A DNA stretch of 64,000 bases, taken from assembly GCA_029747015.1 (NCBI GenBank), contig JAKOGI010000185.1:521501-585500 (forward strand). The letters run 5' to 3'. Below, piece by piece: positions 35,081 through 47,173 of this stretch (position 1 is the first letter of the stretch; every line of letters starts with the position of its first letter). Position numbers and translations under genes: made by a program. The stretch is from Carnegiea gigantea. Taxonomy: Eukaryota > Streptophyta > Magnoliopsida > Caryophyllales > Cactaceae. A model generated the notes under the pieces. That model saw only the letters and a list, made by a program, of their open reading frames with translations, ran no database searches and had not been told where the DNA came from.

Positions 35081-35574
35081 TTACAAAATGAATGAATTAA
35101 GAATCAATGTACGCCAATCGATTGCGATTAGGGCAGCTAGCGATCAAGGGTAGAGATCGGAATTAGGGTTCTTCCCTAGGCAGGGAAGGGGAAAAGAGAG
35201 AGACAAACAGCTGGAAGGGGCAATTGGGTAGGGACAGAGGATAGCAAGGTGTGATAAGGATGGAGAAGAAGAAGAAGAAGAAAAGCTGGTGAATGAAATG
35301 GATCTGGGTAAACGATGAAGAAGCGGATTAACGCCATTGAGTTGGAATCCAATTGTTCCCCTTCGGCTAAATTTAGGATGGGGAGTTCAAATGCATGTGA
35401 TTGATTTGGGAGGGTTTTTTTTATCACTCACCTTGGATTTGGATGTTCATATCATCGTATTGTTTGGTTGGTGGTGTATGAACACTTCGATGTACACATG
35501 GCTTGTCTCGTTAGCGCATTCTCAGTGGTGACCCTTTTTTTTTTTTTTGGGTAATCAGTGGGGTTTTATCTCTA

Positions 35575-35872
35575 CCACATTAATTTATGAGCCAACTTTT
35601 TAGCTTATAATCCTCTATTTCTTTAGTATAGGAATCATTACTTTGACTCATCAAATAAAGCAATATTTATGAACACATTCTATAACACATAACTTTATTT
35701 TCAGAATTAAAAAACTAATTAAAAAATAAAAAAGCAAAAACAAGCCTCGCAAGCCACCTCACGAGCCACGAGCCGCTAGTCCATTGCTGCAGAAACACCC
35801 CCGCGGCCCCGCCTCACCCCTTTCTCCCTCCTTCTTTTTGCCTTGCGAGCAAGACGTTGGAGCTGCTCTAAA
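35575..35872. mobile_element. Probable GAGCAT-family MITE (copy 3)
   Basis: The right end GTTGGAGCTGCTCTAA and an interior 'tataacacataac' followed by a GC-rich stretch match the layout of the other two copies. The left end 'atgagccaact' is weak. Similarity is low, so family membership is tentative. Confidence 0.4.
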
Positions 35873-37437
35873 AAAACCCACCAAAAAATGCTACCGGAGT
35901 CGGATTCATCGATCCGCAACATAATACGATTTAGACTATAAAAGATTTATTACCATAAAATATAGCTGGATCTATAAACTCATGACTACCTTGTAAATCA
36001 TGCCCTCTCTACAAAGAAATATCTTGAATTTTTTTCTTAAACAAAATGCGCAGTAAAACTAATTTATAATGAATAAAATTAGAATATACTTGTTGATGAA
36101 AATTAGACTATACTTGTGTCACTAAAACACCATTTTGTATATGACTACATATATAGGGTTAAAAGTGGAAAATTTTATTTGTCATACTCACTATCATGAT
36201 AACAGCACTACATTCTTTCACAATTCCACTTCTATTATTGCCTCGTTTTGAAAATTTTCAATCTCCTATTGTTGTTCCGTAACATAATTTCATTACTTTT
36301 TTGATAGTTGATTATCTTTATTTCATCACTTTTTTAACAGTTCATTATTTTTATTGCACATTTAATAATTTCTTTTCAATATGAATTATGAATTGTGTGA
36401 AATATAAATTTACATTTATACCTTCACCCAACTTCGGTATTTATTATTTTATTATCATAATATTTTTTGTCATAAAAAAACTTGATTTTCTTTTTAGCAA
36501 TAATTGAAATTTATTGGACATAAAAATATTTATTCATTATGTAAGAGTAATTAACATAAATTATTTGTTAACTTAAAGAACATGCTAAAATGAAAGTCAT
36601 TTCCATAGAAAAATGAGACATTTGATCAATGCCACCACTTTTCACAATAGGTGAAGAAATCCCAATATCTTCTTATTTGACTGCGATGTTACAATGTATA
36701 TCTATAATTTAAAGTATATGTATAAGCCATAGTTGAGAGTAGGTGAAGAAATTGTTTATGTAAATCCAACCTACAAGATAACTGTTGAAGGAGAATATAT
36801 AATGAAAGGGAAATAAAAGGAACTTCCTACAAAAATAAACAAATATAGTGAATGAAATGCCTTCTTGGAATAATTTTGCCAAAATAATTGGACGATATAG
36901 TAATTTACTAGTGAATAGTAAAAGGACTAATTGACATAATTTACAAACTAGATTTTGGACACAAAAAATTAATACACAAAGCTATTTAATCAAACATTTT
37001 AAAAAGCCTGTTCACAAAGGTCAAATAGTAAATTAGCACGAGAAGCTCTTTCTGGGGTCAAAAGCTCTTCATGACATACCCATTATATTTATGATTAATC
37101 AAATGTAATTAAATTTTATTTAATTTCTTATCATACCATTATGTCATGTTATATTATGATGTATGTAACGTATATGAAACTAAATAAATCATCACAAAGT
37201 TCCTTGGCTTTCATTAATTCGTCGAATAAATGAGAAGTATTATCACACCTTAATGCAAACGTAGAACATGTTTAATACCAAGCTCATTTGATATAAGAAT
37301 TCACACTTTTTATATTTGGGAACAAAGTTGAAAACATAGTATTCTTTTAGGCTATGAACTCGCATCAAGGTGAATCGGACTTGTAAAGGAGGTGATATAT
37401 ATCATATACTTAAGAGCGTGTACTTTCACTTGTCATA

Positions 37438-37465
37438 TATATACATATATATATATATATATATT
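37438..37465. repeat. AT-rich microsatellite with adjoining poly(T)
   Basis: ATAT units broken by one ACAT, followed by about nine T, roughly 500 bp upstream of the uricase start codon. Confidence 0.85.
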
Positions 37466-37977
37466 TTTTTTTAATGTGTTTTTATTATATAGATAATTTT
37501 TAATATTTGATATTGACATAACTTGTGAAAGTTTGTACCCTTATAAGTATGATTATAAGCTCTGACGACGGTAGTAATTAGTAAATAGTATGCACGGGAA
37601 ATTCCCAATAATTTGCACCCCAGCAAACACAAGGCAATTTCAAGCAACAATTCTGTCGATTTGATCCCATTTCCAAAGATACCAACGATCCCATCTTTTT
37701 CTACTTTGATATCCTCCAAATCCCCCTCAATTTTGCTTGCATTTCGAAGAGGTTGATGCTCATTCTCACTCCTACCCAGCAAAAGAAAGTTCCCGACGCC
37801 GCCGCCACCCACAAATACCGCCCCCATCTGGGCATCTCATCTTAATCGCACGGAGAAATTCAGTAACCCACTATTCATACGCTACCCCTAGATTCCCTAT
37901 TGTATTTCCCTATTCCTCAACTTCTCCATCTGGGTTGGGTTTTGAATTTGATTTGACTGAAGCAGAGCAGAGCATCA

Positions 37978-40900
37978 ATGTCGGCCGAGATTGTAGAAGG
38001 GTTTAAGTTTGAGCAGAGGCACGGCAAAGACAGAGTTAGAGTTGGGAGGGTTTGGAAAGACCCATCAAATGGCTTCCATTATTTCGTCGAATGGAATGTA
38101 GGCATTCGTCTTCTGTCCAATTGCCTCAACTCTTATGTCCGTGATGATAATTCTGATATTGTTGCTACTGATACCATGAAGAACACCGTAAGTTTCATTC
38201 ATCATTGATTTTGGGTTTTCGTTTTTAATCGTCCCTTTTGAATCTTAATCTTGTTCGGCGCTGTACGATTGGTGGGTACTAGCTTTTGTTTTGGCCTGGC
38301 CTGGCTTGATTTGGTTTGATTTGATGTACTATCTGTCATTTTCTACTCATTTGCTTATTATACTTCAACGCAGATCTAGAATCTTAAGATCATGCCTTGG
38401 TCTCAAGTGTCAAACAATCGTGCAATCTTAGAAGCTCATTTTTGCATAATGTTTGATTATTATCAAATAAATGGTAGAATTTCTTTTGTCTTAATAAGAT
38501 TCTTTTGATCCATTTTATGGACTCAGTTGGCCCTTTCAGTTCATGTGAAATCTTGAAAACCTGTTTGATATTTCTTGGGTAATTTCATAAATGTCATTTT
38601 ATGATAAGCTTTGGTGAGACTATTCCATTCAAGTTGAGCAACAATTTCCATAATTTTCGGACTGACAGTAATGTAATAAGTATGTTGAAACTTTGCTTAG
38701 TTGCAAATTATGAACCAGTATGATTTTGTATGCGATATTTCAAGGTCGGCTAGTATTTCAATAAATCATTAGCCATATCAATTTGATCCATAGTAATCAC
38801 TAAGAACCTTGTATTGTGTGATATTTTTGATTATAGAAGTAGACATTGTTCTACATCTTAAGATGAAACCTATTTTATTTAGATCTTCTATAAATATATA
38901 TGAGAAAAACCAAATATCTAAGAAAAATCCACCACAAAATTTTGCAAAGAAAAAGAGGACTAAAATATAGTTACAATTTATGTACACATAATTATAAAAG
39001 ATGTACATGTTTTGTGAAAGCGTTTTCATCTAATTCCTAATTTTAGGCAATTTCCCATTCTTACTTTATGGAATGTGTTTGATGTTATTGTGTAATACAG
39101 GTGTATGTGAAAGCAAAGGAATGCCAGGAGCCACTCACTGCTGAAGCATTTGCTATTCTCCTTGCTAAGCATTTCACATCATTCTACAAGCAGGTAGATC
39201 TCTTGTTCAATATAAGAAAAGCCAAATGTCCAGATTTACAGTTAATTGACATCTCCTTTGCGCACACTCTGTTCTCAATAATTTTGATGTAATGCTTGCT
39301 TCTTCAGTGACTGAGGCTCTGGATGTGCTAGATCCTGTGGCATGAATAAAAATATACTCCTGGAACTGGTGAAGGCATGAGCATTTTTATTGTTGTTCAT
39401 GCTTCATGCATAGCGCCATCAAAATCAATGACAGATCTGGTTTGAATATCTAACTATATGGCTGGACCAAAAATGAAGTTTTCTGTGGACTATGGTTGCA
39501 ATGTTTAACCATGTACTGTTTAGTGTGTGACTGGTCAAGCAAGATGCGAGAAGAACATAAGATGTTCACAGTTTGTGAGGCAGTTCTTTTGTGACAAGAA
39601 ATTATTATATAATAATAACTTAAACTAAATGATACTGTCCACAAAAACCTTGAACATATCTATCTTTGATTTGTGAGAAGGTTTTCATCAAAGTGGGTCT
39701 TTGCTCTTTTCTGTTAATGTAGTTACTTGGGGTCCGTTAAGTGTATGGAACCAAGTAATGCAGATGTTAAGATATACCCTTGTTCTATAGCAACATTAGA
39801 TTATTGATCTATGATACTTCGACTACTAGAGAAAAGATGGGAAAGGCACAACAAAAGTTGTCCTGGTTTGCTTGCATTTATATCTCAGGACTACGTTAAC
39901 AAATTGACACCCCTTTTCTTATTATTTTTTTTTTTTTAAAAGAAACTGGCACTCCTCTTCAAAAAGAGGCTAACTGTGCTATATCAGAAGCAAGAGATTC
40001 TGCATTAGTGCAAATATGTTTTGATTTTCCTGGTACAAGTAAATGGGAAATGCCACCTTGTTGTGTAGTTTGAATTAGTTTGTTAAATTTGAGAGGTGAC
40101 GTAGAGTGAAGTGTTGAATGGGAAGATGTCTGAGGTGTGTATGTTGAGAAGATCTTATGCATGTAGATGCATAAGCCAAAACTAGAGCAGTGTCTGGGTG
40201 GATATTGGCAGAAAATTTGGCAAGATATGTAAGCTTTTGGCAGCATTAATCAGTTTCACAGAAAGTAGCTATCTAGAAACTATTTGTATTGGTTCCACTT
40301 TCTATTAGTTGTTATTTTTTCCTAAACTTCCTTTGGAATATCCCTTTTCCATGCCGGTCAATTGAAGATTTTCAGTTATTAGTTTCTCTGATTGCTCTGT
40401 ACCTTCACTTTGTTTGACTTGCTAATAGAACTGGTAAATTATGAGATGGAAAACTAGATTTGGTATGTGTGCATCACTCTTGAATCTTGATCGTTTGGCC
40501 CTTTGGCATTTGGTCTTGGAGCTGATTTCTTGATTTGTTATTAGATTCTTTGTTGTCTGGGAGCTTAATCTCTTTTCTTCTCCCTTGCCCACCACCTTTT
40601 TTGGTTTTTTGTTTGCTGGCAGGTTTGTACTGCCATAGTCAAGATTGAAGAGAAGCCATGGAAGCGTATACATGTAGATGGCCAACCACATAGGCATGGT
40701 TGGTGATTTTCTTGATTTTTCATTTTGTCGTTTTACTTGTATGTCTTTTGTTTTATTTGAATGACTTCCTAGTGACTTTAGAGGCAAGTTCTTTTATCAA
40801 TAAGTTGGGAGTTCGTACAAGAAATTCTTTATAAATTAATCATCTTCTGCTTGCTCTTCTACTTAAGGTTTTGAACTTGGATCTGGAAAGCATCTCACAG

Positions 40901-43618
40901 AAGTAATCTTGAGTAAATCTGGTGCTCTTAAAATCTCTTCGGGCATTGAAGGACTGGCCTTGCTAAAGACCACACAGGTAATTTGCTGCTTCTGTTAATA
41001 TAGCCGGAATTAGTGATTTCCTTCTTGCCTGCAGCTACTATTCAATTAACATGCAAAACTGCAAAAGTGCCTTCAAATAGCAGCAAGGGGAAAAAACCCA
41101 GGAAATAATAGCAATTTGGTTACTGCTGTGTTTTCTGGTTCATGACCAGCAATGGTGTTAGAATCCAAAAGCTCATTTGTAGGGGCCAATTTGGTGCCAT
41201 CTTGAGTCCTGGCTTTTGCCAGTTTTCAATTTCATGTCTAAGCTAGCATCAAGTTTCTTAAGAAACCGGGTTTCAGTTTCTAATTTCCTGTAGCCACTTT
41301 TTAGAGGTGAATGCACTTGCAAAAGCGCAAATTTAAGCAACTATCCCAGTGGTAACCTCTTAGAACCGACAATGGGAAACTGCAATTTTACCGAACGAGT
41401 TTGTCAAGTTGCGCTATGTTAAGTTAATACCTCTCGAGTCTGGACTAGCTCTTAATAATCTGATATCATTTCTTAGTCAACAATTTCTGTGGTAAATTTG
41501 ACCTGCATCTGATGGAGAACTGCTCAATGTATCATGGACTGAGATGCTATTAAAGAAATGCGAAAGTGAAACTTTTGACATTTAGCTTGTAACACTGACC
41601 ATAGTAACATTCCTTGTTTTCTTGAATCGTCTTTTTCTTCTTTTTCTTTTTTTGAGGGAGTGGGATTGAGGGTCGGCGGGGATTTTTTTTTTTTTGGGAA
41701 GGGGGGGGGTGGGGAGGTGTTTGCTAAATGAAAATAAGTATCTCAATTTTCATCTTTGTATTATGAGCAGTCTGGTTTTGAAGGATTTATCAGAGACAAG
41801 TACACACTTCTCCCAGAAACTAGAGAGAGGATGCTTGCCACAGCCGTCACTGCGACATGGAGGTATGTTCCCGGAAATGTAGCAGTCATTGATTTGGTTT
41901 AACTGGTATTCAGTTATTCATGTATTAATTTATTTTATTCAATATGTAGCTGCTAGGGAGCTTCTGCAGCCAGTAATACTGGATGGTCAACATTACTTAA
42001 TTAGGATTCTAGCGCAAAAAGCTAGCTGTATGAGTCTTGAGACTGAATCTACAAGTGGATTTTGAAGTAAATAGTTGGCGTCCAAGTCATAGTCGATAAT
42101 TTGGATTGCAAAGTGAAAATTTTCGGACTCTGATTTCAGAAGGCTTAAGCATTAACAAATGGACTCGTTGCATTATCAGCCTGATCAGATGTCTTATGTA
42201 ACTGCTTATGGCATATCAAAAATTATTTCTGGCTTATGTGGCAATTGAAGAGAAAATATAACTGATGAAGTGACAAAATGATAGTCATGATATTCAACAT
42301 GTATGTAGGTACTCCTTTGAATCTCTCCACAGCATTCCATCAGGTCCAACGTACTTCACTGACAGCTACTCTGCTGTGAGGAAAGTTTTGCTCGACACTT
42401 TCTTTGGTCCCCCCAATGTGGGTGTTTATAGCCCATCTGTACAGAGCACTCTTTATCAAATGGCAAAAGCTGTCCTCAATGGGTTAGTCTCTTCCTCCTC
42501 TTCTTTGTGTTGCTTTCTTGCATGCACTTTGGATAGCAGAGAATCATCCTTCATTCCTTTGGAGAAGTACTCTTTTTGTCTAACTGGATCCCTTTGTTTT
42601 TTTGAACTTTTCAAATATTTCAGGTTTCATGATATATCATCAATCCACCTCAAAATGCCAAATCTGCATTTCCTCCCTGTTAATTTGCCGAACCCGCAGA
42701 ATCCAAGTGTGGTCAAGGTAGGCCTTTATAATGAAGAGCTTCTGGCTGTCGGCATGCTTTCTCCTCCTTTGTTCGCCTTTTTACCTTTTCATTTCCTTTT
42801 CCTTTCCTTCTCCTTCTGGGTAGTGAATCATGGACTGGAAGGGACACTAGGGTTAAGCTGAGCCTGAAGGCCCTGAATGCTAGTTCACTCCATACTGTTA
42901 CAAATGCTTGTGGATGGCTACAGAATTCATGAATAAAAATGCAACAAAGTTGCATCTATTTTTCTCTCAATATATGACCTGAGAACTAAGAACAGGGACA
43001 CGTAGGATGGAGAGTGGTGTCCATTGAAGCTTGGAAGTTCTTGATGGGAGAGGTGTTGCTTGAATTTTCGAAAGGGAGACTTTTTTACATGGGCAATTGA
43101 ATGTACTCTGAACTCAGTTATAGGCAGGAGTCTCCAGATGTAACAAATATCTAGGGTGGTGGAGTTTACAATCTTTGAAAACAGGGTACCCATCATAATG
43201 CAACAGGAAGTGATCGATATGGCAGTACAGGAGTATAGCACTTGAATGTCCACCTTTTCACATCATCTACTAGCAGGCTGACATTCCTCCGAAGTTTTTC
43301 CAGCGGTGATGCGGTTTTTACTCTAGTTCTACAACTGAAATCTCATCTTCTTATCATTTTATTGCTTTGTTGTCCTTCATGGCTGTTCGGTACTTTTCAG
43401 AGCATTGATCCTTTGAATTCTGCATCAGACATAAAGCCAGAAGATGCAGTAGTTTGCTGATTAGCTAATGTCTGGTTGCTTTGTTGAAATGTCCGAATAA
43501 TGCTTAGATTGACAAGGATGGTGCTGTTTTGCAGTTTGCAGATGATGTCTATCTCCCTACTGATGAGCCGCACGGATCGATTGAAGCAAGCTTGAGCCGC
43601 ATCCACTCTAGGATGTAG
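37978..43618 (+). CDS. UOX: Urate oxidase (uricase), peroxisomal
   Basis: It oxidises urate to 5-hydroxyisourate in peroxisomes, in purine breakdown towards allantoin. Coding exons are 37978-38187, 39101-39193, 40623-40698, 40868-40977, 41771-41862, 42309-42482, 42624-42717 and 43535-43618, giving 310 aa, the normal plant length. Active-site residues by family alignment are Lys17 (RHGKDRVRV), Thr64 (VATDT), Arg194 (TATWRYSFE), Val238-Gln239 (SPSVQSTLYQM) and His267 (PNLHFLPVNL). The protein ends SRM, a non-canonical PTS1 accepted in plants, instead of the usual SKL. Residue 252, where Arg is usual (NRF), is Gly, encoded across the exon 6/7 junction. A diverged copy of the terminal exon segment lies in the 3'UTR. 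Exon 4 is followed by an intron carrying a T/G tract. Confidence 0.96.
41683..41709 (+). repeat. Poly(T)-poly(G) tract in uricase intron 4
   Basis: Thirteen T, then GGGAA, then nine G, in sense orientation of the uricase gene. Confidence 0.9.
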
Positions 43619-43720
43619 ACTGTTTTTGGACCCCCTAGATACTGAAGACGGGGTGTTAGCCACACGGATCGGTGGAAGAAGCCTGAGCCACGTCCACTCT
43701 AGGATGTGGACTGTTGTTGA
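43568..43720 (+). repeat. Partial tandem duplication of uricase terminal exon sequence
   Basis: The last ~50 coding bases plus ~12 bases beyond the stop (43568-43630) recur about 91 bp downstream (43659-43720) at roughly 85% identity. Shared text includes CACGGATCG and TCCACTCTAGGATGT. The second copy lacks one base, and its TAG is replaced by TGG. It is not an in-frame extension. Confidence 0.8.
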
Positions 43721-45318
43721 GCTCGCCAGTTTATAAATTAGTCGATGTGGAAAGCTTAAATAATAAGCATAAGACTCTGGCGTTTCTTTCTAGCGTCGAT
43801 TTGTCTTAAATTTCATTCCCCACAAATGAATCCCTTTTCTTTCAATGCATAACACTAACGGTTGTAAAAATGTCCTTTAGTTCTCTCTGCAAGTACGGAA
43901 CACCACGTGTCATCTGTGACTGTGGTGCCTTAAATCAGAGTTTTTTTTTTTTTTTTTTTTTTTTTTGTGTGTTCTTGGAGGCAAAGCCTGTGCTCTCACA
44001 TTCCACAAACAAATCATCATGTATTACAAAGGTGATCGAAACTTTGAGGAACAAAAAATTTATCTAGATTACGAAATTGTTGAAATTAATCTAGCGTCAT
44101 AGGAGCCTTGACCATAATAACTTCTTTTGTTTTTTTGCTTGGGTATAAATAATGTACAAAAATAAAAGCAAATGGAATTTAAGCCCATATGGGATAATAT
44201 ATCAAAATTTTTGCCAATAAAAACAATTTGTATGGCAATATAATTACTACGGGTTAGTTCTTGTGGATTGGAACTTCTAAGTTCCAACTTTATCCAACTA
44301 TTTTCATCTTTTTGCAACTCCTTTCATTTATTCAACCAAAAGAATATATCAAAAATTCTCTAAAGCGATCAAATCACAGGTGAGGGTTTTCTTTCTTGCG
44401 GTTTTCGATATTTTAGTGGCAAGCAAATATAAATTTCTTTTGGATATAGACTGTCCTAATTGATTGGAAATATTTTTTACTGCCAAGGAAAAAGATATCC
44501 AACCCTTCCACACGCTTTCCTAGATCAGTGTAGTGTTAGTCTTCCGCAAGATACGGATCAATCCTTTCAAGAGTTTGATTCCACGCACGCGGTATGTGCA
44601 AAAGAATCCTCCAGCATCTTGGTATGCAGGGCCCACGTTCCAATCTTGTTGCTGCAGCATGACACATGGAACAGCAGGCAAGGTGGAATGGCCAATAGTT
44701 TCATCCCATGACGGAGCCACTAAGAGATAAGGAAATTAATTGATCCCCCAATTTTTTCAGAAAAAATTAAATATATTATGGTGGAAACAAAACATAAATG
44801 TATATTAATTAATTCTTAGATGTTTCACATAAGAATATAGCAGATTGGTTGGTTACTTGTAGCTCCATATTGGAAGTTACAGGTTCAACTTCTCTTATTG
44901 CATTATGTGTAATTTTTTAAAATCTTTTTAAAAGTTTATCGAACGACGATATTATACTTTACTTTCAAACACAAGAGATCTCATCGTGAACAACTTTCTT
45001 GAATGTATTAGCTACGCACTTTATTTTTAGAATTATTAAAATTTATATTATATGTATCATTAATATCACCAATTTACTTTGAATTCTGACTCCGTCTCTG
45101 ATTTCATTCCATGTTCTATTTTTTTGTCTTTTTCTATTTTTTATTTTTCTTTCAGTATTACATAGGTGGTTTAGAAAAAAAAATTAACACAATCGAGTTT
45201 TAAACGTGGAACTTACACCGGGAATGTTTTCACAAGTCACACGTCACAAGTCACGAATCTGGAGACTTTCCTGGGTTTCTCTAGAACTAGAGAAGGGTTG
45301 GAAGTTGCGAACAGGGAA

Positions 45319-45385
<67 letters not shown>

Positions 45386-45680
45386 ATGTGTGCTAAGACT
45401 TGTAAGACTTAAAAACTGTATAGGTCGAGGGTCGATACAGGGTCCGCTAGCCCCGGCCACTCCCGTTGTAATCTTCTTCCGGAAATGGTGTCAGATCCTT
45501 CTGGGCCGTGAATCAGAAGAGGCGCAAACAACAACTTTATGAAGCCACAATTATCGGTGTGGAGCTCCATGGGTGCCTTCATTTCATCCCTGAGGACCCT
45601 GATCTCATTTTCTCTTGAATCAGTTAATGTGAGTTAACCCACTACTCTTTTACATCTTTGTTGGCCTCGCATTTATCGAC
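43720..45680. other. Spacer between uricase and glycosyltransferase genes
   Basis: It contains a 20+ T run near 43941-43966, AT-rich sequence, and unassigned moderately GC sequence at 44520-44710 with overlapping short frames on both strands. The (AT)n tract and the glycosyltransferase leader follow. No gene was recognised. Confidence 0.6.
45326..45382. repeat. (AT)n microsatellite, ~28 units, upstream of the glycosyltransferase
   Basis: An uninterrupted AT repeat of about 57 bp, ending 300 bp before the start codon at 45683. Confidence 0.95.
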
Positions 45681-45682
45681 AA

Positions 45683-47173
45683 ATGAATGCCCAGAAAAAT
45701 TCAACCCAACGTCGCCCAAGAACTTCGTGTAAATCGTTGACAATATATGCATTGCCTGTTTTAGCTGTTTTTCTTGCAGTATTGTTTAATCTCAACAAAT
45801 CAGACGTCTACAAAACCCAGTACCTCAGATTGAATTTCTCTCCTCCAAACACCAATTTTTTTAGCAAAGTCTTTTTGAATTCCCTCAGAAGGCGAGATTA
45901 TGATGAAATTAGAGATACCCAGAAGTTTGTTTCTTCTCCAAAGCCCCATTTTTGTGTGCTTTGGATGGCCCCTTTTTTATCTGGTGGTGGGTATAGTTCA
46001 GAAGCATGGTCTTATATTACTGCCATTCAACATAATGCCAAAAACCCTTCATTTAGATTGGGGATTGAGCAACATGGGGATTTGGTATCTATTGCATTTT
46101 GGGAGGGGTTGCCAGAATATAAGAGAAAAATGGCTTTTGAGCTTCATGAAACACAATGCAACATGAATGAGACTGTTGTGGTTTGCCATAGTGAGCCTGG
46201 GGCATGGTACCCACCGCTTTTTGATGCTTTGCCTTGTCCACCCTCTGCCAACTATGGGGATTTCTTGGCTGTGATTGGCCGAACTATGTTTGAGACTGAT
46301 AGGGTGAACCATGAGCATGTGAAGAGGTGTAATAGGATGGATTATGTCTGGGTTCCTACTGAATTCCATGTTTCCACATTCGTCAAAAGTGGGGTTGAAG
46401 CATCCAAAGTTGTGAAAGTTGTTCAATCTGTTGATGTGGACTTCTTTGATCCCTTCAAGTATCAATCGTTAGATCTTGTTCCTTTGAGAGAACTAGTTCT
46501 AGGGAAGAAACTTAAGACTATGGGTTCCGAAAAAGAGTTTGTCTTCTTGAGTATTTTCAAATGGGAGTATAGAAAAGGTTGGGATGTGTTGTTGCGGGCA
46601 TACTTGCAGGAGTTTTCTGGGGCTGATGCTGTGGCTTTATACCTTTTGACAAATGCATTTCACACCGATAATGACTTTAGTAATAAGATACTGGAGTTTG
46701 TGGAGGATTCTGGCATTGAAAGACCCATTAGTGGCTGGGCTCGAGTCTATGTCATTGATAAACACATTCCTGAGGTAGATTTGCCAAGATTATATAAGGC
46801 AGCTAATGGGTTTGTTCTTCCTTCAAGAGGAGAAGGATGGGGTCGCCCATTAGTGGAAGCTATGTCAATGTCATTGCCAGTGATAGCCACAAGTTGGTCA
46901 GGACCGACCGAGTATTTGACAGAGGAGAATGGCTACCCCTTGCCAGTGGGCAAAATGAGTGAGGTGAGGCAAGGGCCTTTCAAGGGACATTTGTGGGCAG
47001 AACCTTCGGTTGATAAGCTGCAGGGTCTAATGAGACATGTCATGACTAATGCCGAGGAAGCTAGAGTAAAAGGAATGCAAGCTAGGGAAGACATGATATG
47101 TAGATTCTCTCCCAAGAATGTGGCAGAAATTGTCAATAATCTAATAAGCGGAATTCTCAATGAAAGAGCTTGA
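45683..47173 (+). CDS. Intronless GT4-like glycosyltransferase, type II membrane protein
   Basis: A single exon of 496 aa. A short basic N-terminus (RRPRTSCK) precedes one hydrophobic segment (about 19-37), suggesting a signal anchor and a Golgi or ER lumenal enzyme. The C-terminal half is a group 1 (GT4-type, GT-B fold) domain. IFKWEYRKGWDVLLRAYLQE (291-310) is a typical N-domain/linker segment. The nucleotide-sugar site shows the E-x7-E motif GEGWGRPLVEAM (E384, E392), followed by PVIATSWSGPTEYL (399-412). It resembles a plant family including At3g10630 (from memory), whose donor and acceptor I do not know. The ATG at 45683 is the first in frame; a second Met is not needed. It is convergent with the Nudix gene. 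Confidence 0.9.
   Translation: MNAQKNSTQRRPRTSCKSLTIYALPVLAVFLAVLFNLNKSDVYKTQYLRLNFSPPNTNFFSKVFLNSLRRRDYDEIRDTQKFVSSPKPHFCVLWMAPFLSGGGYSSEAWSYITAIQHNAKNPSFRLGIEQHGDLVSIAFWEGLPEYKRKMAFELHETQCNMNETVVVCHSEPGAWYPPLFDALPCPPSANYGDFLAVIGRTMFETDRVNHEHVKRCNRMDYVWVPTEFHVSTFVKSGVEASKVVKVVQSVDVDFFDPFKYQSLDLVPLRELVLGKKLKTMGSEKEFVFLSIFKWEYRKGWDVLLRAYLQEFSGADAVALYLLTNAFHTDNDFSNKILEFVEDSGIERPISGWARVYVIDKHIPEVDLPRLYKAANGFVLPSRGEGWGRPLVEAMSMSLPVIATSWSGPTEYLTEENGYPLPVGKMSEVRQGPFKGHLWAEPSVDKLQGLMRHVMTNAEEARVKGMQAREDMICRFSPKNVAEIVNNLISGILNERA

Larger units (their letters stand above)
35090..37970. other. Spacer with divergent promoters of FSP1-like and uricase genes
   Basis: Left edge: FSP1-like leader and promoter, with a GAA repeat near 35265-35282. 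There is a probable third GAGCAT-family element at about 35575-35872. From 35900 to 37400 the sequence is AT-rich with nothing recognisable. Right edge: the uricase promoter and leader. Confidence 0.65.

Noticed and set aside
44520..44730. Overlapping frames on both strands in the uricase-glycosyltransferase spacer
   Set aside because: They looked protein-like at first, but no conserved motif was recognised and there is no splice context; left as unassigned sequence.
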